DNA from: Klebsiella pneumoniae
Lineage (GTDB): Bacteria > Myxococcota_A > UBA796 > SXON01
Assembly: GCA_945862325.1 (NCBI GenBank)
Contig: CAMAXZ010000017.1
Span: 1 to 64,000, forward strand
Direction: 5' to 3'
Length of the DNA: 64,000 nucleotides
Position 1 is the first letter of the stretch. Every line of letters begins with the position of its first letter. Shown here one piece after another: positions 22,870 through 31,954 of this stretch. The position numbers and the translations under genes are program-made. The notes beneath the pieces were generated by a model. That model did not search any database. It saw only the letters and a program-made list of their open reading frames with translations, and had not been told where the DNA came from.

Positions 22870-24026
22870 CCGCCACGCTGCTGGTCGCCGCCGCGCTCGC
22901 GGCCACGGACGAGTGGGGCGACAGCAGCGCGCTGGTGGGCCCGGTCGCCCCCGAGCTGCTCTGGGGCCCCGTGCTCGAGCTGCGGCAACGGATCGACACG
23001 TTTCCCGACACGCTCGAGGTCGGGCAGCGCGCGGAGGTGGGCCTCGAGGTCGAACGACGCGCGGTGTCCGCGCGGGTCAGCGTCGAGGACATCCGGCGAT
23101 GGGCGCCCGCCGCCGAAGCCGCGGCCCCGCCGGGGCCTGGCCTCGGCGACGCGTGGGTGCGCTTCGCATGGTCGATGAACGGCAACGTCGGGATCCGCGT
23201 CACGGCCGGGCGCCAGGAGCTGCAGGCGCACCAGGGGCGCATCCTGGGCGACGACGACCGCGCGCTCACGCCCCGGCGCTTCGACGCCGTGCGCGCGGAG
23301 CTGCGGGGTCTGCCCCTCAACCTCGAATTTCTGAACGCGCGCCGCCTCGCGGAGGGCGACACGCAGACGCTCGGCTTGACGATGGTCCGCGGCGGCCTCG
23401 CGGGCGGCGCGGGCCTCACCCGGTACGTCGCGGACGCCCTCTGGCTCTGGGACGCCCGACAGACCGAAGACACGAGCCACACGGTGGGCACGTACGCGGA
23501 GGTCGACATCGCGCAGTGGCGTTCCCGCGGGGAGTTCTGGGTGCAGACGCGCGGCGACGCGGTCGCCACGGCCTTCTCCGCGCGGGCCGGCCGCGTGTTC
23601 GGGACCTACGAGCGCTTCGTCCTCGCGGGGAGCCTCGACGCGCTCAGCGGCGACGCGGGTGGCGCCGCGTGGCGCTCGCCCGTCGGCGACCGCCGCCGCT
23701 TCAACGGCGGGCTCGATCGGTTCGCCGAGGCCCCCGTCGACGGGCTCGCGGACATCGCCGCCACCGTCGAGTGGCGACCGTCGCCACGCGTCCAGGGCAT
23801 CGTGACCGGCCACGCGTTCCTGCCGATGTCGAGCCCGGGCGTGTACGGCTGGGGCGCGGAGGCCTCCCTTCGCGCTTCATTTTCGGCGTTCGCCATCCTC
23901 GGCGCCGAAGGCGCGGCGTTCTGGCCGATCGACGGATCGGCGCCGGAGCACCGGGTCACGGTCGAGCTCGACGTCGCGTTCAACCGGACCGCCGCGCCGA
24001 GCGGCGGCGCGCGCGTGACGGAGTGA
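22863..24026 (+). CDS. Alginate-export-like outer membrane beta-barrel protein
   Basis: MVTATLLVAAALAATDEWG...VRFAWSMNGNVGIRVTAGRQELQAHQGRILGDDDRALTPRRFDAVRAEL...GTYAEVDIAQWRSRGEFWVQTRGDA resembles the alginate_exp family. Confidence 0.6.
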   Translation: MVTATLLVAAALAATDEWGDSSALVGPVAPELLWGPVLELRQRIDTFPDTLEVGQRAEVGLEVERRAVSARVSVEDIRRWAPAAEAAAPPGPGLGDAWVRFAWSMNGNVGIRVTAGRQELQAHQGRILGDDDRALTPRRFDAVRAELRGLPLNLEFLNARRLAEGDTQTLGLTMVRGGLAGGAGLTRYVADALWLWDARQTEDTSHTVGTYAEVDIAQWRSRGEFWVQTRGDAVATAFSARAGRVFGTYERFVLAGSLDALSGDAGGAAWRSPVGDRRRFNGGLDRFAEAPVDGLADIAATVEWRPSPRVQGIVTGHAFLPMSSPGVYGWGAEASLRASFSAFAILGAEGAAFWPIDGSAPEHRVTVELDVAFNRTAAPSGGARVTE

Positions 24027-24055
24027 CCGGACCGCGACGCGGTTAGCACGAGCGG

Positions 24056-24880
24056 ATGGCGCGAAGCGGCGAAGTGGTCGAGATGGTCGGGCGGCGCGTG
24101 CGCGTGCGATTCGTGGAAGGCGACGAGGCGGTCCTGCCCGTGCGCGACGCCGTGGTCGTCGGTGACAAGGTCACGGTGTCCGACTCCGCCGTCACCGCGC
24201 ACGAGCCGCGCGCGACCGAGCTGCTCCGCAGCGGCGCGAGGACACGGACCGTGTGCGCCAACGCGACCATGCTCCTGTCGGTCAACGCGGCGAGCACGCC
24301 TCCGTTCCGCGCGGGCCTCGTCGACCGGCTGCTCGTGGCCGCCAGCGCCGCCGGCATGGACGCGGCGTTGGTGCTGAACAAGTGCGACGAGGGCATGGAG
24401 GAGGAGGACCTCGAGACGCTCGCCCGGTACGAGGCGCTCGGGTACCCGGTGTTCCTCGTGAGCGCGGTGCAGAACAAGGGCTTCGACGCGCTGCTCGAGC
24501 TCCTCCACCGCCACACCTCCGTCCTCGTCGGGCACTCCGGGGTCGGAAAAACCTCCATCCTCCGCGTCCTCGTGCCCGGGGTGCAACGCGACGTCGGCGT
24601 GCTCGACGCGTGGGGGCGCGGCCGCCACACCACCACCGGCGGCGCCATGTACGACCTGCCCGGCGGCGGCCGCCTGATCGACGTCCCCGGGGTCCGCGAG
24701 TTCGGGGTCGACCACATCGACAAGGCCGAGCTGCGGCGACACTTCCCCGAGCTCGCGGCCCTCGCGTGCAAGTACCGCAGCTGCCTTCACATGGGTGAAG
24801 ACGGCTGCGAAGCGGAGGAACACATGACGGAGGCTCGACTCGAGAGCTACCAGAAGCTGATGGCGGAACTCGTCAGCTGA
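24056..24880 (+). CDS. rsgA: Ribosome small subunit-dependent GTPase A
   Basis: NATMLLSVNAASTPPFRAGLVDRLLVAA...VLNKCD...LVGHSGVGKTSILRVLVPG...RHTTTGGAMYDLPGGGRLIDVPGVREF and C-terminal zinc motif CKYRSCLHMGEDGC. Confidence 0.95.
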   Translation: MARSGEVVEMVGRRVRVRFVEGDEAVLPVRDAVVVGDKVTVSDSAVTAHEPRATELLRSGARTRTVCANATMLLSVNAASTPPFRAGLVDRLLVAASAAGMDAALVLNKCDEGMEEEDLETLARYEALGYPVFLVSAVQNKGFDALLELLHRHTSVLVGHSGVGKTSILRVLVPGVQRDVGVLDAWGRGRHTTTGGAMYDLPGGGRLIDVPGVREFGVDHIDKAELRRHFPELAALACKYRSCLHMGEDGCEAEEHMTEARLESYQKLMAELVS

Positions 24881-24884
24881 CCGC

Positions 24885-26099
24885 TCAGACCTCGAGCAGC
24901 AGCCGCTCGGGGTCCTCGAGGCACTCCTTGATGCGGACGAGGAAGCTCACGGCCTCGCGCCCGTCGAGGAGGCGGTGGTCGTAGCTGACCGCCAGGTACA
25001 TCATCGGGCGGATGACGATTTGATCGTCGACCACCACCGCGCGCTTCTGGATGGCGTGCATGCCGAGGATCGCCACCTGCGGTGGGTTGAGGATCGGCGT
25101 CGACATCATCGAGCCGAAGATTCCGCCGTTGCTGATCGTGAAGGTACCACCGCGAAGATCGTCGACCGCGAGGGTGTTGTCGCGCGCCTTCTGACCGAAG
25201 GCGGCGATGGCCTGCTCCGTCTCGGCGAAGCTGAGCCGATCCGCGTTGCGCAGCACCGGGACGACGAGGCCGCGGGGCCCGCTGACGGCGACACCGACGT
25301 GGTAGTACTCCTTGTAGACGATGGAGTCTCCACGAATCTCGGCGTTGGCCGAAGGCCAAGCCTTGAGCGCGTCGATCGCCGCCTTGACGAAGAAGCTCAT
25401 GAAGCCGAGCTTGATGCCGTAGCGCTTGGTGAAGCGCTCCTGATAGCGCTCGCGCAGCCCCATGACCGCGCTCATGTCCACCTCGTTGAAGGTGGTCAGG
25501 ATGGCCGCGTTCTGCTGGGCCTCGACGAGGCGCGTCGCGATCCGGCGGCGGATGCTGGTCATCGGAACGACGCGTTCGACGTCGCCGCCGGCCACCACCA
25601 CCGGCGCGGGGGCCGGCGCAGGCCGAGCGGCCGCCGTGACGTCCGCGCGCGTCACCCGGCCGCCACGACCAGAGCCCGCCACCTGCTCGGCGCTCAGGCC
25701 GGCCTCGTGGAGCGCCTTGCGGACGCTGGGGCTCGTGGGCGCGTCGGCGCGCGGGGCGACGTTGCTGACGCCTTTGCCGGCGCTCAGGACGCCTTCGGCC
25801 TCCGCAGGGTCCGTCGCGAGCGGCGCGGCGCCGGGGCTCGACGGGGCCGCCGTCGACGCGGCGCCGGGCGCGACGCGCGCGAGCGCCTGCCCGACCTTCA
25901 CCTCGGCGCCTTCCGGCGCGAGCGCGACCTCGAAGACGCCGGCCGCTGGAGACGGCACCTCGACGTTGGCCTTGTCGCTCTCGAGCTCGACCAGCGGCTC
26001 GTCCACTTTCACGGGGTCGCCGGGCTTCTTCAGCCAGCGCGCGATCGTGGCCGTCGTGACCGACTCGCCCATGCTCGGGACCACCACCTCGATCGACAT
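24885..26099 (-). CDS. sucB: Dihydrolipoamide succinyltransferase (E2 of 2-oxoglutarate dehydrogenase)
   Basis: Lipoyl domain [55 protein letters not shown]; catalytic [32 protein letters not shown]. Confidence 0.95.
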   Translation of the reverse strand: MSIEVVVPSMGESVTTATIARWLKKPGDPVKVDEPLVELESDKANVEVPSPAAGVFEVALAPEGAEVKVGQALARVAPGAASTAAPSSPGAAPLATDPAEAEGVLSAGKGVSNVAPRADAPTSPSVRKALHEAGLSAEQVAGSGRGGRVTRADVTAAARPAPAPAPVVVAGGDVERVVPMTSIRRRIATRLVEAQQNAAILTTFNEVDMSAVMGLRERYQERFTKRYGIKLGFMSFFVKAAIDALKAWPSANAEIRGDSIVYKEYYHVGVAVSGPRGLVVPVLRNADRLSFAETEQAIAAFGQKARDNTLAVDDLRGGTFTISNGGIFGSMMSTPILNPPQVAILGMHAIQKRAVVVDDQIVIRPMMYLAVSYDHRLLDGREAVSFLVRIKECLEDPERLLLEV

Positions 26100-26122
26100 C
26101 GCTCCTCCAGAGGCCGTCCGAA

Positions 26123-26710
26123 CTAACGCGGCGCGCCGCGGGCGGCCGCGCGCTCGAGCGCCAACGCGACCGCTTCCCGCGCGAGCCACCTCGCCCGGCC
26201 GGACGGCCGCCGCCAGACCTCGGAGTCGACCGGCCACGGGCCGGCCTCGAAGCCGAGCTCGGCCGCGAGCGCGAGGGCTCGGCCGAGGTGGAATCGCTCG
26301 GTCACGAGCACGACGCGTCGCCGCTCGACGCCGAGGAGCCCGCGCGCCATCTCCAGGTTTCCCCGTGTGTTCCTGCTCTTTTCGTCCAGCATCAGCGCCG
26401 CTCGCGGCACCCCCGCGGCCTCGAGCGCGCGCGCGCTCACGACCGCCTCGCCGGGGGGGTGGAGGTGATGCGCCCCCGTGCACACGATGACCGGGGCCAC
26501 CCGCGCGCACCACGCCGCGAGGGCGCCGTCGATCCGCGCGCGCAGCGACGACGACGGGGTGCCGTCCGGCCGAACCGCAGCACCGAGCAAGACGATCGCG
26601 TCGACCGGTGTCGTCGCCGGAGACAGGCGTGAGGCGGCGAGCACCTCACGCGCGGCGGCGGGCAGCGCGGCCGGGACGCGGAGCGGCACGGCCGGGTCCC
26701 AGCGGCGCAC
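26123..26710 (-). CDS. YdcF/SanA family (DUF218) protein
   Basis: [31 protein letters not shown]...VIVCTGA...[15 protein letters not shown]...[14 protein letters not shown]. Confidence 0.8.
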   Translation of the reverse strand: MRRWDPAVPLRVPAALPAAAREVLAASRLSPATTPVDAIVLLGAAVRPDGTPSSSLRARIDGALAAWCARVAPVIVCTGAHHLHPPGEAVVSARALEAAGVPRAALMLDEKSRNTRGNLEMARGLLGVERRRVVLVTERFHLGRALALAAELGFEAGPWPVDSEVWRRPSGRARWLAREAVALALERAAARGAPR

Positions 26711-27352
26711 TCAGCGGCCCGGCGCGCGCCGCGCGACGAGCAGGCCGAGCGCGCCGAGCAGCGCGCCGAGGGTGGAGCCGTCGGCCGCGCCCCACCCACA
26801 CCCGGGCGACCCCGGCGCGGCCGGGACCTCCGACACGGGCGCGCGCACCGGGGCGTCAGACGGCGTAACCGGGGCGGTTGGCGCGTCCGAAACCGTTGGT
26901 TCGACCGCCACGTCCGTGGGCGGGCGATCGAGCAGCGCGACGTTTGCCCGATCCTCCTCGGTGAGGAGGCCGTCGGTGTAGGTGGCGCGTGGCGTGTACC
27001 AGGGCCACTGGGCAAAGACCTTCGCGTGTTCGGGCACCGGCGAGGCGCGACCCCGGCGCGCGTGCACGCCGTCGGCGAGGAGCCGACGGTCGGCGGGACG
27101 CATGCGGCGGACGTGCTCCGCCGGTACCGGCCCAGGATGGAGCAGGTACCAGACGGCGAGCGCGCGCGTCAGCCGTTCGGAGCCCTTCCCCGCGCCCGCG
27201 TCGATCGCGACGACCAGCGCGTCGCGCCCCGCGTCGGTCGCGGTCACGCAGTCGTAGGCTTCCCGGGTGCCGGACGCCCGGACCGCGTCCAGCGCGGCCG
27301 CGATGTCGCAGTCCGCGGCGAGCGCCGCGGCGACGGCCAAGAGGGGGCTCAT
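26711..27352 (-). CDS. Exported protein with C-terminal Cys/TM/Arg sorting-like tail
   Basis: MSPLLAVAAALAADCDIAAALDAVRASGTREAYDCV..., ending PGCGWGAADGSTLGALLGALGLLVARRAPGR (MYXO-CTERM-like). Confidence 0.55.
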   Translation of the reverse strand: MSPLLAVAAALAADCDIAAALDAVRASGTREAYDCVTATDAGRDALVVAIDAGAGKGSERLTRALAVWYLLHPGPVPAEHVRRMRPADRRLLADGVHARRGRASPVPEHAKVFAQWPWYTPRATYTDGLLTEEDRANVALLDRPPTDVAVEPTVSDAPTAPVTPSDAPVRAPVSEVPAAPGSPGCGWGAADGSTLGALLGALGLLVARRAPGR

Positions 27353-28815
27353 GCGCGCGCCACGGCGGCCGACCAGGCCGACAACGTGCGCGCGATCACG
27401 AGGGGGTCGCCGGAGGGGGAGAAGCGACGCTCCTCGCTCGACGCGCCCCGGAGCGCCTCCACGTCCGGCCACATCCCGACGCCGAGCCCCGCGAGGAGCG
27501 CGGCGCCCATCGCGGTGCTCTCGAGGTTGCGGGGGCGCACGCACGGCACCCCGAGCACATCGGCCTGGATCTGCATCAGCAGGTCGTTCCGCGCCGCGCC
27601 GCCGTCGACGCGCAGCTCGCGCAGCGGCGCGCCCGCGTCCGCCGCCATGGCGCCGAGGATGTCGGTGAGCTGCAGCGCGACCCCCTCGAGCACGGCCCGC
27701 GCGATGTGGGCCCTGGTGGTCCCGCGCGTGAGGCCGCTCAGGAGGCCCCGCGCGTCCGGACGCCAATGGGGCGCGCCGAGCCCGGCGAGCGCGGGCACGA
27801 ACACCACGCCGCCGCTGTCGGGCACCGTGGCCGCGAGCGCCTCGACCTCCGCGCTGGACTGGAAGAACCCGAGCCCGTCCCGCAGCCACTGCACGGCCGC
27901 GCCCGCCACGAACGCGCTGCCCTCGAGCGCGTAGGTGACCTCGCCGCCGAGCCGCCACCCGATCGTCGTCAGGAGCCCGTGGCGGCTCGTCACCGCTGTC
28001 GCGCCGGTGTTCAGCAGGAGGAACGCGCCCGTGCCGTACGTGCACTTCGCCATGCCCGGCGCGAAGCACGCCTGGCCGAACAGCGCGCTCTGCTGGTCGC
28101 CCGCGAGCCCGGCGACGGGGATGCCGTCCGGCAGGAACCCTACGCCGCGGGTATGGCCGAACACCCCGGCGTTGTCGACGACCCGCGGCAGGCACGCGAG
28201 CGGCACCCCGAAGCGCTCGCACAGCGCGGGATCCCACGCGAGCGCGTGGATGTCGTACAGCAAGGTGCGCGACGCGTTGCTCGGGTCGGTCACGTGCTCG
28301 CCGGTCAGCCGCCAGGCCACGTAGCTGTCGATCGTCCCGAATCGCAGCCGACCGGAGGCCGCGCCTTCGGCCACGCCCGGGACGTTCTGGAGCACCCACT
28401 CCGCCTTCGTGGCCGAGAAGTACGGGTCGAGCACCAGGCCGGTCCGCGCGCGCACCTCGTCCTCGAGCCCCTCGGCGCGGAGCGCCTCGCAGCGCGCGGC
28501 CGTTCGGCGGTCCTGCCAGACCAGGGCACGGTGGGCGGGCGCGCCGGTCGTGCCGTCCCAGAACAGCGAGGTCTCCCGCTGGTTGGTGACCCCGATCGCG
28601 GCGATGCGGCCGACGTCCACCGCGGACAAGACGCCGCCCACGGCGGCGCCCACCGAGGCCCAGATCTCGTCGGGCTCGTGCTCGACGCGGCCGGGCGCCG
28701 GAAAGTGATTGGGGAACTCGACGTTGTGCGAGGCGAGCACGCGGCCCGCGACGTCGACCAGCAGCGCGGTGCTGCCGGTGGTACCTTGATCGATGGCGAG
28801 GACGACGTCCTTCAT
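27349..28815 (-). CDS. glpK: Glycerol kinase
   Basis: MKDVVLAIDQGTTGSTALLVDVAGRVLASHNVEFPNHFPAPGRVEHEPDEIW...; GATAVTSRHGLLTTIGW, LRVDGGAARNDLLMQIQADVLGVPCVRPRNLESTAMGAAL. Confidence 0.96.
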   Translation of the reverse strand: MKDVVLAIDQGTTGSTALLVDVAGRVLASHNVEFPNHFPAPGRVEHEPDEIWASVGAAVGGVLSAVDVGRIAAIGVTNQRETSLFWDGTTGAPAHRALVWQDRRTAARCEALRAEGLEDEVRARTGLVLDPYFSATKAEWVLQNVPGVAEGAASGRLRFGTIDSYVAWRLTGEHVTDPSNASRTLLYDIHALAWDPALCERFGVPLACLPRVVDNAGVFGHTRGVGFLPDGIPVAGLAGDQQSALFGQACFAPGMAKCTYGTGAFLLLNTGATAVTSRHGLLTTIGWRLGGEVTYALEGSAFVAGAAVQWLRDGLGFFQSSAEVEALAATVPDSGGVVFVPALAGLGAPHWRPDARGLLSGLTRGTTRAHIARAVLEGVALQLTDILGAMAADAGAPLRELRVDGGAARNDLLMQIQADVLGVPCVRPRNLESTAMGAALLAGLGVGMWPDVEALRGASSEERRFSPSGDPLVIARTLSAWSAAVARA

Positions 28816-28844
28816 CCATCGATGCTACCGCGTCGCCGGACGCG

Positions 28845-28873
28845 TTGCGAGCCCGCGCCCCCGGCGCTATCCA
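28845..28873 (+). promoter_or_regulatory. Candidate promoter TTGCGA-N17-TATCCA
   Basis: ttgcga gcccgcgcccccggcgc tatcca followed by GGAGG and the ATG at 28891. Confidence 0.4.
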
Positions 28874-28890
28874 ACCTGCGGAGGAACCCC

Positions 28891-29502
28891 ATGATCACGC
28901 TCGCCCTCGGCTTCCTGGCGTGCACCGGCCCACAGCCCGGGTACGACGGTACGAACATGACGAACTACTTCCCGATCGACGGCGCGCGCGAGTCCTCGTT
29001 CCGCAACGACGACACGTCGATCGAGTGGACCCTCGCCATGAAGACCGTCCAGCCCGTCGAGACGATCGACGGCCGCCGCGTCGTGACCTACGAGCTGACC
29101 AACGACGACACCGGCGAAGTGCTCGGCGCCGTGAAGTGGTCCGCCAGCGACGACGTGCTCATCCACGCCTGGCGCTCCGGCACGGACGAGTGGACCGAGT
29201 TCGACACGCCGGTCGTGTTCGCCGAAGAGAGCATGAACCTCGACGAGACCGTCGAGACGACGACCAACGGCTCGACGTTCACCGCCACGCGCCACGAGAT
29301 CGCGACGTGCGACGTCGTCTACGGCGACTCCTTCGACAACTGCATCCGCGTCACCCTCGACGACGGCGACGGCGATGACGCCGCCGGACCGATCTTCGCG
29401 GGAGAATACTGGCTCGCCGGCACGTACGGCGTCGCTCGCATGACGACCACCGGCTGGTCGCAGGCCTGGAGCCTCTCCGACCACGAGTACAGCGCGGAGT
29501 GA
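28891..29502 (+). CDS. Lipoprotein, unknown function
   Basis: MITLALGFLACTGPQPGYDGTNMTNYFPIDGARESSFRNDDTSIEWTL; lipobox LGFLAC. Confidence 0.6.
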   Translation: MITLALGFLACTGPQPGYDGTNMTNYFPIDGARESSFRNDDTSIEWTLAMKTVQPVETIDGRRVVTYELTNDDTGEVLGAVKWSASDDVLIHAWRSGTDEWTEFDTPVVFAEESMNLDETVETTTNGSTFTATRHEIATCDVVYGDSFDNCIRVTLDDGDGDDAAGPIFAGEYWLAGTYGVARMTTTGWSQAWSLSDHEYSAE

Positions 29503-29891
29503 TCCTCGCGGTCGCGCTGGTCCTGGGCTGCGCCGGCCCGTCCTACGATCGGGCGGACCTGCAGCTCGACGTCGCGGGGTCGCTCCCGGCGGACGCCGAG
29601 CGGCTGCGGGTCTGCGTGGTCGGCTCCGGCGTCGTGACCCAGGGCGCCGGAAACGGGCGCGCGGCGATCACCGGCCTCCCGGCGGATGAACCCGCCGACG
29701 TGACAGTGGTCGTGCTCGACGACGCCGACCGCGTCCTCGCCTCCGCGGGGCCCACGCGGCTCGACGGCGAAGCGCCGTGGGCCACCACGCCGCTCGCCGC
29801 GCCGGGCGCCGACTGCGACGATCCGGGGTCACCCGCGGCGGCGGGGAACGCCACGTGGCTGCTCGCGGTACGCTTCGACGAGGCGCCATGA
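29499..29891 (+). CDS. Small lipoprotein, unknown function
   Basis: ILAVALVLGCAGPSYDRADLQLDV; lipobox-like LVLGC; GTGA overlap with the previous gene. Confidence 0.55.
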   Translation: MILAVALVLGCAGPSYDRADLQLDVAGSLPADAERLRVCVVGSGVVTQGAGNGRAAITGLPADEPADVTVVVLDDADRVLASAGPTRLDGEAPWATTPLAAPGADCDDPGSPAAAGNATWLLAVRFDEAP

Positions 29892-30277
29892 TCCTCCTGC
29901 TCGCCGTGGCCTGCTCGGGTTCCCCCGCCGATCCGGACGCCGGCTTCGCGGTCGTGGGCACCTCCCCCGCCGACGGCGCGGTCGACGTCGTCGAGGCGCA
30001 CATCCCCGAAGTGTGGTTCAACGCCGCGAGCGACCCCGCCGCCTGTACGACCGACACCGTGCGCATCGACGCGCTCTACGCGGACGGCTCCGTGGCGTTC
30101 GCGGTGCCGCTCGGCCTCGAGCCCATCGACGGCGGCGTGAAGCTCCGCCTCCGACCGGAGGAAGTTCTGCCCGAAGGCTGGTCGTACGCGCTCACGGTGG
30201 CCGACGGCGACGCCGGCTGCGCGAGCACCGCCGGCGACGTCGTGCGGCCGCACCTCTCCACCTTCCTCGTGCCATGA
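29888..30277 (+). CDS. Lipoprotein with SbsA-like Ig domain
   Basis: MILLLAVACSGSPADPDAGFAVVGTSPADGAVDVVEAHIPEVWFNAASDPAACTTDTVRI; Big_5-like pattern. Confidence 0.55.
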   Translation: MILLLAVACSGSPADPDAGFAVVGTSPADGAVDVVEAHIPEVWFNAASDPAACTTDTVRIDALYADGSVAFAVPLGLEPIDGGVKLRLRPEEVLPEGWSYALTVADGDAGCASTAGDVVRPHLSTFLVP

Positions 30278-31953
30278 GCGCCATGACGCCGCTGCTCGCC
30301 CTGCTCGCCTGCGCACCGAACGCCGCGAAGCCGCAGGACTCGGACTCCGGCTACCTGTTCGTCGACACCGGGCTGTTGCCGGACGACTCCGCCGACAGCG
30401 GCGACTCCGGGCTCGACACCGACACGGCCTCCGCCCCAATCGATCTAGGACTGTGGCCGAGCGGGCTCGACCTCGCGCCAGGGGGCGTCGTCGCGATGCG
30501 GCTCGTCTCCGTGGACGCGGACGGGGTCCGCACCGCGGGGCCCGCCGCCACGTGGTCGAGCTCGGACGCCACGATCGCCGCCGTCGACCCCGACGGCGTC
30601 GTGACGGCGCTCGCGGCCGGCGCCGTCACCGTGCGCGCCCGCGTCGGCGACGCCGAAGCCGCGGCCGACCTCCGCGTTCGGGACGACGGTACGCTGACGG
30701 TGCGGGTGGTCGATCCGGCGACCGGGGCCCCGCTCGAAGGCGCCTCGGCGCGCGTGGAGGGCGGCCAGACCGTCGTCACCGGCGCGGACGGCGTCGCGAC
30801 GATCCCCGTCGAAGGGGGGGCGCCGGTCACCCTGACCGTCTGGTCGGACGACTCCTGGGACACGGTCAGCGTCGTCGACATCGCCGCCCGCGCGCTGGTG
30901 CTGCCGCTCCGGGCCAAAGCGAGCAGCGACGGCTGGGACGCGACCATCGCCGGGTCGGTCGATCACGCGGGGGTGCCCGCGGCCGCCTGGGACGAGATCG
31001 GCGTCGGGATTGCCTTTCCAACGGTGCAGGGGCCCCTCGGCGCGCTGTTCGTCGACGCCCTCTTCGGCGCCGCCCGCACCGTCACGGTGTTCGGCGCCGA
31101 CATGGAAGCGCCGAGCAACCTGTTCCTCCGCGACACGCCGACCTACGCGGCCCCGGCGCGCGCCGGCACCGTCGGCGCGTGGGCGCTCGCCGGCCCCGTC
31201 GCGGTCGCCGATGCCACCGCCGGCCTCGCAGGGGCGGGCGACGCCCTCGCCCTGCTCCTCTCCGATCCGTCGGCGCTCCGCTGGGGTTGGACGGGCGGTG
31301 GCGCCGCGGCGGACGGCAGCGTCGCCGCGCTCGACCTCGCGCCGGCCTCCACACTCGACGGGTCGGTCCCGGTGTCGCTCCCGGCGTTGCCGGACGGCTT
31401 CGCCGGTGACGAGCCCTGGCTCGTCCTCGTCGCCGACGCGCGCGCGGCCGAGGGGTGGGTGCCCGTCGGAATGGGCGTGGGGCGGGGCGCGTTCACCGTG
31501 GCGATCGTCGAGGGCCTCGACGGCGCCACCGGCCGGGCGGCGCAGGCCACGACCCAGGTCGGCGGGGTCGGCAGCGGGGGCGCCGCGGTGACGGTGATGG
31601 GGACCGAAGACGAGGTTGGAGCGATCCTCTTCCCGGAGGCCCCCTCCGTGCCCACCATTGACGCGTGGGCGCCCGCCACCCGCGCGCTCACCCTGTCCAC
31701 GCCGTCGGGCGCCGATTGGGTCCGCGTCCGATTCACCGACGACCGCAAGCGCGTCCACGATCTGCTCGTCCCGCCCGACTGGTCCGGGGTCGTCCCGACC
31801 GGGTTCCCACAGTTCCACTACGTCCAATCCGACATCACCGTCACGACGGCGCGGGCCCTCACCGGGCACCGCGAGTCCTGGGCCGCCGGGGGCGCGCTCG
31901 AGCCGCGCGACGTCGATCCGGAGGCGATGTCTCGAAACACGAGGCCCCACTGA
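30274..31953 (+). CDS. Lipoprotein with Asp/Ser/Thr-rich linker and BIG2-like Ig domain
   Basis: TPLLALLACAPNAAKPQDSDSGYLFVDTGLLPDDSADSGDSGLDTDTAS, then VSVDADGVRTAGPAATWSSSDATIAAVDPDGVVTALAAGAVTVRARVGDA (BIG2-like). Confidence 0.65.
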   Translation: MSAMTPLLALLACAPNAAKPQDSDSGYLFVDTGLLPDDSADSGDSGLDTDTASAPIDLGLWPSGLDLAPGGVVAMRLVSVDADGVRTAGPAATWSSSDATIAAVDPDGVVTALAAGAVTVRARVGDAEAAADLRVRDDGTLTVRVVDPATGAPLEGASARVEGGQTVVTGADGVATIPVEGGAPVTLTVWSDDSWDTVSVVDIAARALVLPLRAKASSDGWDATIAGSVDHAGVPAAAWDEIGVGIAFPTVQGPLGALFVDALFGAARTVTVFGADMEAPSNLFLRDTPTYAAPARAGTVGAWALAGPVAVADATAGLAGAGDALALLLSDPSALRWGWTGGGAAADGSVAALDLAPASTLDGSVPVSLPALPDGFAGDEPWLVLVADARAAEGWVPVGMGVGRGAFTVAIVEGLDGATGRAAQATTQVGGVGSGGAAVTVMGTEDEVGAILFPEAPSVPTIDAWAPATRALTLSTPSGADWVRVRFTDDRKRVHDLLVPPDWSGVVPTGFPQFHYVQSDITVTTARALTGHRESWAAGGALEPRDVDPEAMSRNTRPH

Positions 31954-31954
31954 C

